Origin: Setoptus koraiensis | Taxonomy: Eukaryota > Arthropoda | Assembly (NCBI GenBank): GCA_048013815.1 | Contig: CM106585.1 | Coordinates: forward strand, 19,158,001-19,222,000 | Length of the DNA stretch: 64,000 nucleotides | Direction: 5' to 3' | In this document: piece after piece, positions 1 through 10,700 of the stretch | Layout of the letters: each line of letters begins with the position of its first letter | How positions within the stretch are numbered: position 1 is the first letter of the stretch | Notes under the pieces: model-generated | Database searches by the model: none | The model's input: the letters and a program-made list of their open reading frames with translations, nothing else | What the model was told of the DNA's origin: nothing | Program-made: the position numbers and the translations under genes

Positions 1-2613
1 CCGGCCAGTGCACTAGCGTCGGGCTCCACACTAAATGATAAAGCACAGGTGTAGACAGGTGCAAATGTGTTGCCCTGGAGCTAATGTTCTCAGCGAACAG
101 CCAATCCGGTTGAATTGTTGTTAAATCCCAAAATTCACATATTCACACACAATAGGCACCAATTGAGGCGGAATTGAGTTGAAATAAGGGGCCCCGAAAT
201 TGGGTGTTTGCCCTATTTGCTCAGCGACGGCACTAACATATCTCTACTACACTGTTTAGGCCGCCTAAACGGGCCCCTCTTTTTGGCCGCTCAACTTCGC
301 GAGTCTGATTTGTAGCCATTGTTGTTTGTTTGAATTTTCGCGCGTGATACATTCGTCGGTATAATATCCGTTTGGCGACTCTCGCCAGGCCATATTTTGC
401 TTGACTCGCCCGAAAACCCGCCAACCAACTGACTATTCCAATGTCGATTATGATGTCAAAATGAACCGCGCTCACAGTTGTCACATCTCACCTTGATTGT
501 TAAATCGATCTACCAAGCCCACTCAGACCTACAGACTATTCCCGAACTCGGCGCAGCCAGCGCCACGGCTGGGCGCCGCTAGTGGCACCGATCGGTGCAG
601 GAAACTAGGCAAAAGTTGACAGAGACTTGTCACCAGTGAATTGTTCATTGCTCTAATCTGTCGCCAACTGGCTCGCCAACTGCGAATGCCAAACTGCGGT
701 GTAGCAAACGCAAGTTGGGCCAATCAACGGTAAAAAATTCGGATATTGCCATTGTTGCTGATGGCCGGCAGCGTGCCGTGCGAGCACCGAAATGTGCCGG
801 CCCAAATTACATCATAGTGCTCTGATTGTGCCCTGCAATCTGTCTGATTGTGCCCGGCAATCTGTCTGATTGTGGGGCGCATTTATTTTTGGCTGGCGGC
901 AGAGGGCCAGATCGTATTGCCATCCAACGACAACGGGCCCAACTATAGTTATTGTAAACACACGACTACGCAAACGCGTTTGAGAGGAAGTGAATCGTTG
1001 CGATAGCTCAATATACGAGCGCCCGAAATAAGTAAACTTGAGCAAACAAACATCTGTTTGCATAAGCTATTTTCGGTTGTGAGTTGGATGAGATGCGACA
1101 CCAGAAATTTACTACAATCAATCAATACGACTTATATTGTCTCAGTCACTAGATCGCCGAGCAACGAGGCCGCTTTTTGTTTTGGGAGTTTCACGAAAAA
1201 TAAATAAATAGAAGAAAGAAACGCCTAGCCAAGAGCCGCACTTCTGTCTAGGTAGCGGTTATTAAAATTGTTTGAATGCGACCGTATTACTGCTTGTGGT
1301 CACCTGGCCACTCTATGGTGCATCTGGGGTGCATTTTCAATATAGCTCTCTCATTGCCAAGTGACAGTCGCTGTCAGACAGTGTGTGTGTGTGTGCGTGT
1401 GAGCGAGAACTAAACCGGAAGTTACTTTCGGCAAAACGGTCGTCTGCGCGCCGCGCACCAAAGTTAAAGTCAAAAATTACGGTTGACTGGGGGCGTTCGG
1501 GGACCGAGCTAAAACGATTTTCAGGTTTCTGTTTGAAATTGCCATTGATATACTCGGGTTGATTGAGTGCTCTCAAGATGCCTTTTTCTAGTCACTAGAC
1601 AGTTGGAATTTCTTGTCTTTGGGGAGGGATGCATTTTTTTTTCTTCTCCACGCAACATGATACAATGCGCGCACCTACCATCCGTAACACAACACGTTTT
1701 TCAGACGTTTTTTCGGCTCGTAAATTTGGCTGAACGGCTCTAAGTATTTTCCTGTGAAAAGCATGAAATTGTTGCGATTTCGAGAAAAAAAAAGACTTTG
1801 TTACAAAGTTAAAACGTTGCAACGTTTTTCTAGCTATTACTACTCTAGCAGCGGTGAGATATTCGCTCAGCTGGCGGATTTTTTCAGTTCGAACAAACTG
1901 AGACGGAGGAAAAATTGTTTCAAAAGGATTTCGTGGTCCCTGATGATGCGAATGGGGCCCCCAGAGCGAGGCAATGGATGACACAACAATTGACCGAACA
2001 ATGCCGCTCATATTTGCCGCTAACAGCCGCAAAGCGTGTGCATTGTTTGCGGTGAGAGTCAGCTAATAATGCCATTGATTGTTTGTTTTTCAACACACAA
2101 AAAAGGCGCAGAGAGACAGTGTTGCGTCTAATTCAATTTAAAATGACTCGTATCAAATATATCCGTGGGGTGCATGGTGGGTACATTTCGAACTAATGAG
2201 ATAGTCGGATCGTTTGTTGACATCCGATGATAACAATAATAGTATTATATTCTGTCTGATATTAATTAGCAGACGAAAGCGCGCCCGAACTGTGTGCATT
2301 CCTTCGTGTATCGTGTATATGGGGTCTGCGGTGTGTCGTTGTGGGCGCCGTTGTTGTGGACTTCGCTGTTGTCGAAATACAAAAGATGGTGTGCGTTTCG
2401 ATTGTTTGTTGTTCTATTGGCGTGCTCGCCGTCAACAATTAGCAACTCGAGCCGTCGAAAAAATTTGCATGCGTTTGCATGGGCTGGCGGCTAACGTGCC
2501 TAGTTATTGTTTGAAACTAATGATCACTTTCACGGCAATCATCGCTGCATACGGGCGATGCCTCCCCTGATACGAATCTCTCCGATATGCTGCAAATTAG
2601 AGATTGGCTCGCA

Positions 2614-2709
2614 CTGAAAATAACGTTGAAAATAACGTTGAAAATAACGTTGAAAATAACGCCGAAAACGACGCTGAAAATAACACTGAAAACACCATTG
2701 AAAGTAACA
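2614..2709. repeat. 12-bp minisatellite, about 8 units
   Basis: Eight consecutive 12-base units of the type TTGAAAATAACG. The first four are nearly identical and the last four are diverged. Because 12 is a multiple of three, the array leaves frames open on the minus strand and produces a hydrophobic VIFN-type repeat peptide there, which I do not regard as a gene. Confidence 0.85.
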
Positions 2710-3092
2710 CAAACAACGACGACAGAGGGCAGAGCCACAAAACACAAAGTAGAGCACAATTAGCGCATCATTAGATGTGTCCCGTGTCGTATCTGCTGCG
2801 CAAATCTGTGCTGCGAATATGAGTACAGACACCATACTTGTACTCGACATGATTTAACCATTTATGACGACGACGACGACCATGTTATGCGGCCTTACGT
2901 AAGCCCGCGTAAGTCTCGCCAATTCAAGCCTCCAGCCGGCTGATCCAAGCGCATTCAGCCAGCTACAGATGATACATAGAGCCGCTGCAAACGGGCACAT
3001 GTCACTACTCATACAGCTACTTGTGATGTTTTGTTTCACACCAATGGCAAGCTAGCTTGCCATTGTGAGCGCCGTTTGTTATTGTACAGCCA

Positions 3093-3176
3093 ACTGGCTT
3101 TTCGACTGGCTTTTCGACTGGCTTTTCGACTGGCTTTTCGACTGGCTTGCTGACTGGCTTTTCAGCTGGCTTGCCG
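3093..3176. repeat. 12-bp minisatellite, 7 units
   Basis: Seven 12-base units of the type ACTGGCTTTTCG. Four are identical and three vary. Both strands stay open through it (WLFD-type and PVEK-type repeat peptides). This is a by-product of the unit length, so it is annotated as repeat and not as coding. Confidence 0.85.
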
Positions 3177-4771
3177 ACGCACACGACGAATGTTTGATAA
3201 TTAACAGCCGTGTCTTGGCGCCATTGTTGCGTGCACTGCACTATTGAGCACCCTTTCAAGAGACAATTCAGTGTGTGTGTGGGCGGTTGTTGCGTAACAT
3301 CTTGCTGCGCTTGTTTGCGACGCATCGATTGTGGAGCCGCTGTGATTTTATCCCTCGCTCTTTTTCTGTTCACATTTGACACACACACTAACTGCTAGCC
3401 AACAAACACACTGTATCAATTGTGTGCCATTCAATTTACTGGCCCCTCCGTTGCTTGTGTTGTTTTTGCCTTGCCGCAGCAACAACATATGGCCGGTGGT
3501 TCATGCATATGACACGCTTGTGAGAATGCGATGCTAATGACGCTGACAACAACGCCAAACTAACCAATTTTGCGCAATTCTGATTTTGATACGCTTTGTT
3601 TAATACGGTTTGTTAGCGCTGCTTCAACAGCGCGTTAGTCTGTTGTGTTAGTTAGTTTTTCGTGACTACTTACTTGTTAGTAATACTCACTGGCCGACAA
3701 AGGCGAGCATAATTTAAATAAGTTGAAAATTGCGCCACGATTACCATAATGAGCCAGCAGCTACCATGTATAATCATAATTATAATATATCGCCGCCGCC
3801 GAGCTCGCTATCAACAACCAGCCACTTCACGCCAACAGCAGTGGACGCAAACCGGAAGTGGCTGCGCAACGAGCGCAGGAAGTGGCGCAATTAATGCGCA
3901 AGATTTGCGCAATTCGTGGCAATTTAATTGACTGTTGACGCGTCAACAGTTGTGCGCTAAATCTCGAACAAAGAGGCTCTGTGCACGAGCGCAGTGTGTC
4001 GCGACCATCGCTACTAGCGACGATCGCTAGGTACCTTTGGCGCGCGACTCGTCGCCGCGTCGCGCGTTCTCTCACAATGTGATTTAATTTTGAGAGAGAG
4101 AGAGAGAGTCATTGTCACATTGTCACACTGACAATGACTGCGATTATTGTCGCGCAAAGGTCTCGGCAAGGACACAACAACTACCGTTGTTGTGTGACTC
4201 GCGTGGCCAACAATAGCGCAAGGACACCGCAAACAAACAACTCGAGAGAGATGCTTGCAACAAACAAGTTTGCACACGACGCCAAGTGTAGCAAGACGGG
4301 CCTGATTGACATGCACTTGTCGTTGTGGCAATTTGCGGTGCTCGCTGCAAGCTCGTAAGCGTGCCTAACCCTCGACCGTCGAGGCTCGACGACAACTGGC
4401 GAATCACGTTGAAAAGAATGGGATAATAGCGACCATATTATGCGCGAATTATCAACCATGAGAATTGCAAATATAATGCAATAATCGTCAGACAATGATA
4501 ACAATTTATATTAGAATATGTGCGAGATATTGAACAGAGATTAGCGCCGTAAATTTCGTAAGCCGGGCGCCGGCATATCGCACAACACTGTGCACTGCAC
4601 ACTGTACGTGTGCGTCGCGTAACAGCCTGTTCGCGCGCAACACGCATCTGCATATAGAGCGTGTGCAGTCGCGAACGCACCTAGGCTCTGTGCGCGCGAG
4701 CAACTGTGTGCCTAGGGCGCCGACTCGCGCGCAACTCCACACCGTGCATATCGTCGCGTGGTGATATGGAT

Positions 4772-4817
4772 ATTATTATATAAATATATATATATATATA
4801 TATAAATAAATATATAT
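4772..4817. repeat. AT-rich microsatellite
   Basis: An imperfect run of TA and TAAA units about 45 bases long. No neighbouring start of transcription can be argued from it. Confidence 0.7.
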
Positions 4818-5484
4818 TGGGATATATGTACATGTATATGTTAGAGGGCGCCACTTGGCCGGCTCGGCGCCCGCTGTTTCTGTGGGCACGCATCGAGCCG
4901 TATATCGGTGTGTGTTGCGCAACTGTAAATATATGAATAGACAAAGATTCACATTCAACTTGTTGTTGCTGTCCCGTTATTTCGCCCGTTCTGTGCCAGT
5001 ATTCACACTACGGCGACAACAGTGAGTTCAGTTATATTCACGATATAAATAAGAAAAAGAACATGTTCATCGTGAGCGTCATAATAGGCGTCACGGGCGT
5101 CATCAGCGTCATTGGTGTCGTCGGCAGCGTCGTTGCCGTCGAAACTATTCATTAGACAAAATAATGATGGACACACTTCGCCTAGCGACAAGACGGTGAA
5201 ACACACAAAAAAGACACACGCCACACACAATTCCACAGCTCTAGCTACAAGCTACACACTCACAATTACATTGCACCCGAGGCCAGTCCGCCTGGCGGTG
5301 GTTGCGAGCATTACTACAGCCAATACAGCGTATTGCGCAATTTGAATTGATACATTTGTATATAAATATATAGCAAAAATAGTAATTGTTTTTGTGTGTA
5401 TCTAACACCAGCAGTAGCAGCGGCAGCAACACGAAATCGAGTCGTTTGAGGGGCCGGTTGGGTGGTGCGTCAGTGAAATGGTGA

Positions 5485-7617
5485 AAAATTATAGTCAAGT
5501 TGTCTGTACCACAGAGGGCGCCGCTAACCAACATCGTCAGTAAGCAAGTGTTGTCATCTTGTTGTGCAAACAACAATGACAGCAACAAATTACAGTTAGT
5601 GTCGGCCAACAATCGCCAGTCACAATTTGATAGCGCAACATCACCACTTTCACCAGTAAAACCACTTCCGTCCAGTGATGCAACGAGGTGCTGCGAGTCG
5701 TTATTATCGTCGGTGGATGTAGCAGCAGCAGCACGTAGCAGTTTGTCCATAAAGCGTGAGCCAGCAACAACATCATCGACAGTGTGCCGAGATAAACAAT
5801 CACAAAAATGTTCAATTGGATCGGTGCCAGCACAACAAATCGGTGCCAAGTATCAATTGTCGGCGCAGCAACGGACCACTTCCGGCAGCACAAACAGCGA
5901 CAATGAACAACAACAACAACAACAATCACTGCTGTTGGTCAGTGGCGCCGAAAATGGCGCAGTCAGTCATAATTGTCACAATTTGTTCGATGGGCCCGAT
6001 TTGGCGAGCGCCAAATCGCCAGCTCAACCCGGCGCAACCCGACTGACCGTCGACGAGAACAACAACCACACAAACGAACAACAATCGCAACAACAGCAAC
6101 AACAGCGGCAACAACAGCAACAACAGCAACAGCGGCAACAACAGCGGCAACCGCAACAACATTGCGCAACACTTGTCGCGCCAGCAAACAGTGACAACAC
6201 ACAGCGACACCAACAACAAATTAGATCGTCGCTAATTAGCGGTGGCTCTAAGCAGCAGCAGGTGACCGCAGCGGCCAAAAAGAAGATCACCTTCGCGTAT
6301 CAGCCCGTCAACTACCAGCAGCGACTGAACCAGCAATTGCGCCGGCAGCAAACGTTCTCGGCAACGTCGTCGCTGTCGGTCGCCGGCGCCGGCCACCATT
6401 TGTCGCCGCCGAGAATTTTGCGCCAGAGCAGCAGCGTCACACTGAGCAAAGCGACCAAGAAAGCGGGCCGCACTCTCATGGCAACAGTGGGCCCCAAATC
6501 CGTGGGCCCATCACAAAACCGCGAGCCGTGCCTATTGTTGGCCGCACAGCAATTGCCCGGCTGCCCGACTTCCGGCCGGGCGCCGGCTCCAAACAGCGCC
6601 GGTCAGTCGGGTGCCGGTGCGACGACTGGCGGCCCGACGCGCAACGAGCCGCCCCAGCAGCAGCGGACAATTGTCGCGGATCCGACGCCGGCCAATAGTT
6701 TGTCGTCGCCGGCCAATAGTTTTTCGGCGGCCGCCTGCTGCAACAATGGTGTGTCGTGCTGCAATAGTTTGCCGGCCCGCCGCCAAGAGGCCGGCGGCCG
6801 AGCTTGCTGTTCGTCGTGCTCGTCGCCCCCGTTCACACACAATACTAATAATAATAGCAGCAATAATAACAGCAATAATGACAACGGTGACAGTGTTGGC
6901 CCCGGCGCGCCGTTGTTGTCGCCGTCATCGTTGTGTAAAACTAATATAATTGCCGACAGATTACTCGCAGCGGCAAACAGTGGCGCGGGTGCCGTCAAGC
7001 AGCGGGGCCGTATTAGCAGGGAGCCGTCGTGCTGTCGGAGCAGCCGGAGTAGAAGCAGCAGCAGCAACAACAGCCGCGCCGCCGGTTACATAAGCAGCGG
7101 CGGCTCGAGCTCGAGCGACGACCAAGAGGACCAAGAAAACACTTTTTCCATCAATCCGCCGGCCAGTGCCGGCGCAAGTCCGACGTCGTTGTTGCGCGCC
7201 ACACCGGCCAGCGAGCCTCACCGAGAAGCAGCAGTGAAGCAACAACAACAGCAACAACAACAGCAACAAAATAAACAGCAACAACAACTGCCCAATTGCA
7301 AACTGTTGTCAATTAATTATAATAGTAGCAGCGGTAACAATTGTGATAATGACCATTGCACAGCCAGCGGTTGGTCGCCTTCGGCCGCCGACAGCAGCGG
7401 CGGCAACAACGACAACAACAACGGCAACAGCGGCAACAACAACGGCAACAGCGGCAACAACAACAGCACCGCAATCGTTAGAAGCAGACTGGCAGCAAGA
7501 AACAGAAACAGCAAGACTGCTGGCGGCTCACCTGTGCGGCCGCCTGGCTCGCCGACAGCAATTTGCGGCAGCTACAGAAGAAGTGCCCACGACGACGACG
7601 ACAACACCAACAACACC

Positions 7618-7666
<49 letters not shown>

Positions 7667-7785
7667 GCAACAACAACAACAGCGCCAGCGGAGGCCAAAA
7701 AGCCCCGGGCAACACGCGCCAGAGCAGCTACCAAAATCAATTAGGTAGCTATTGTGCAAATAGTGATCGCTTTCGCGGGCCCAGA
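5485..7785 (+). CDS. KCNQ: KCNQ N-terminal Q/N/S-rich extension (within exon 1)
   Basis: About 767 codons stay open upstream of the conserved MSLLGRPLN start and in frame with it. Homopolymers read as Q (near 5905-5930, 6079-6159, 7239-7290) and N (7603-7680) in this frame, with many S, A and G residues. A TGA closes the frame at 5482-5484 and no ATG occurs before 6478. Either translation begins at 6478 or 7786 and the upstream part is a permissive 5' UTR, or an upstream exon splices in (an AG at 5493-5494 would give a compatible acceptor). The consistent Q/N reading through more than 2 kb favours real coding, but there is no conserved domain to prove it. Confidence 0.6.
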
Positions 7786-10700
7786 ATGAGCCTATTAGGG
7801 AGGCCATTGAATTTAGCTCAGCATAAATCTTACAGAAATAGCCGTTACACGCGCTGGCAAATGAGAATGCGCACCTTTTTAGAGCAACCGCGCGGCTTCG
7901 GGCCCTGGCTCTACCACTTGTCTTTGTAAGTTGTCCCATCGTCTCAGGGCTCTCGTTCGGGCCGGCCGGCCGGCCGCTTCGGCCCCCTCGGCCACCGGTT
8001 GACGGCCGGCCGCCAGTTTCAGTGCGCCCCCCGCCCCCCTCGGCCCGAATGGCCCAGCCCTCCAAAATCCAAGCGGGCATTATGTGCTAACAAGCCATTT
8101 AATGGGGCGCCGCGACGCGCAGTAATTAACAGTTGTCTTGCGAATTAACAAGCCTCCACCTGACTCGCCGCGAGCGTTGTGACAGCGAGTGTTGTGATTG
8201 CCCGAATAGTGACGAAATGTTAGTTACGTAACGAATAGTGACGAAACGTTAGTTACGTAACAAGTAGTGACCAAATGCTAGTTACGCAACGTACGGTGAC
8301 ACGGGTCGTTATGTAATGTTGCGCCAGTGAGCGTGTGGCGTGTTGTGAGGTGACAGGTGCATGTGGCCGGATCAGATTTGCGCCCCGTCCGGTGCAACGG
8401 TCAGCGGCAGCCGCTGGCACGGGCCCCTGGGCATGCCAATTAATTAATGGCCAACAATCGCAGGCGGTGAGTGGCGCATGTAATTAGTTGGTTGTTTTGT
8501 CGTTACACCGGACAGCGCTAATTAATTTTGTCAATTAATAATATGCTCTCTCTCTCTCTCTCTCACTTTCTCGGAACGAGCGCATTGGCCGGAATATTTT
8601 AAATTGATTTCAATTGGCCCCGTTATGGGGGCCACGGCGAGGCACGCGCTGCCAAATGCATCCTCTGTTTGCCTGATTCACCCAGTCGATAAAAACGGGT
8701 GCCACGGTTTGTAACAAACTTTGTATACAAACTTTGTATCAGCGTTGTATTAAAAAAAGTCGAGCGGCCACTCGGCCAGTTGTCGGTCAATTGGCGCGCC
8801 AGCCGAGTGCCAAATTTATGCCTGTTTCGCGCAGATAATTTTGCGCAAAACGAGCCTCGTTGGTCAATTGTGGCCAGCCGGCCAGACAGAAAGGGGGAGC
8901 GTTTTCACTCGGCTGGAATATTCACTTTCGCCTGGACCTGGCTCGCCAATTTTGTACGCTTCTCGTTGGCATTTACATTTGCTTTCGCCGCAGCTCACCT
9001 GTGTACCGGTGTAAAAAGTGAAAGGATCAGCGAGCGAGCGATAAGTCCGTTTTGAAAAGGGCGATCCGCGTCGCGGTGTCACCTTGAGTCGCGCTAGCAC
9101 TGGCGAGCCAAGCGGCTCAGAAAAGCTGCCGCGAGACACATTCTTTTGCGCATCGGCATTCGGCCAGCGATGAGGCGGCCAGTCAATAGGGCGCCCGTCT
9201 GACATTATCTGTTCTTTTTTGCTCTTGGCGCGAGTTATTTTATCGGACCGCTAGCGCTATTTTTAATATGGTTGCGCCCGCACGCGCAAGCACGCGCTCA
9301 TCACTCCGGCGGGCGCTGTGCCAAGATCGCTTGTCGGCGCCATTTTCCGGCACACGAGCAACGCTTGCGACGACTAACTGTTGTTGGCGCTGTCAGCCGG
9401 CATTCGGGCATTTGGGCTCGGGGCCACCTTGTTAGGCCGCCTCCATTATCATTTTGGGCAGGGAGGGGGGGTCCGCTCGCGATGATGGCGGCCAGCTTAA
9501 CATGAAATTGGTGGCGCCCATCATTGCCATCATTGCCGCTGACACGTTAGGTGCAGTGACAGCTCACAAGTCGCCCTGGCCGCTATCTTGTATTTTGTGT
9601 TCGTCAGCGAGCTAGTTTTTGTTGTCCGACAGCGACACCGTTCGGCCCAGTCTAGTTAGCCAGTAAACAACAAGCTCGCCCACTGGTGACATTGCTGGCG
9701 CCCCGATGATGATGAAGTAGATGAATTCTAAGTGTGTATGAGTGCATGAGCCGTTGTCTGCTCGTGACAGAAAGTTGATCGACTAGCGGCAAAACCCGAC
9801 TCGACTCAACTAAACTCGGCCCCTCGGCCCCAGCCCAAGCGTTCGCCGGCCCCACGAACATGCCCCAATTTGGCAATTTGGCTAGTCGAGTCGGGGTCTC
9901 GCGGGGTCCGCGCAAATTCGGGGAACCCGACGCTTCGACTAGCCGCTAACAAACGCACACTAACAAGCCACCGCTACAAATGAACGAATGAATGTTGAGC
10001 CACTCGCAAGTGGCTCGCCGAATGGGGCACGTTGAGGCCCGGCTGCTCACTGCACACTGCAACAACATCGCCGGCAAGCGTGCAACTCCTCGGGGGGACA
10101 AAAGAAAATCAAGCCCCGGTTTGGCTAGTTGACTTTGTAACTCCGTCGAATGCGTGAGCGCGCGCCGGCCAACGGTTAACATTTAACTCGCCGCCGCTCG
10201 CCGTTGGGTATCAAGTTTATTTGTTGTCGTAATTGCCACTCATCTCTCTCTCTCTCGCTCTCGTGTCCGCTGTTCCGTCGTGTGTCAGCTGGCACAGTTG
10301 AACAGGGCCCGGACCCGAACAAAAAATTCAGCACAATTCGGGCCAATTGCTCGCCGGCCTCGCGGCACATGGGGCCCGAAATCCGAGCCCCTGTTCGAGC
10401 CGGTGCAAAGTGCCGGCAACTGTGCGCTTAATTTTGCGCTGAACACGCTCTTTGGTCTGCGCGAACAGGCAAAAAACAACAAATTTCAATAACAGGCTCG
10501 CCGTGTCCAGCCAGCCAGACGCGTGCTGGCCCCCTTTTTCTGCCGCCCACTCAACTTACAACTTTTATCTCTCTCCCTCTCTTATTAAATGAATATTTAT
10601 CATCGTCTGGTACGAACGGCGAACCCTCGTCGACGCCGCCACTCAACCCGAAATGCATCGCCGACACTGACTATGTGCCCGGCGAAATGAAACTGCCAAC

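Larger units (their letters stand above)
1..5484. other. Noncoding region upstream of KCNQ
   Basis: No reading frame here has a convincing start, splice pattern or family resemblance. The open frames are short and arise mainly from CpG-rich or repetitive DNA. The stretch holds two 12-bp minisatellites (2614-2709 and 3093-3176), a short GA run near 4094 and an AT microsatellite near 4772. It lies just 5' of the KCNQ open frame, so it may contain promoter or untranslated exons of that gene, but I see no specific signal that fixes a transcription start. Confidence 0.6.

Noticed and set aside
3065-3388. Repeat peptides (WLFD on plus, PVEK on minus) from open frames
   Set aside because: Both frames are open only because a 12-bp unit repeats. 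There is no start context, no flanking conserved sequence and no splice partner.
5537-7744. Open frames on the minus strand and in other frames across the KCNQ first exon
   Set aside because: They are leucine-, valine- or threonine-rich mirrors of CAA/AAC repeats. The frame joined to S1 of the channel is the one with supported coding meaning.
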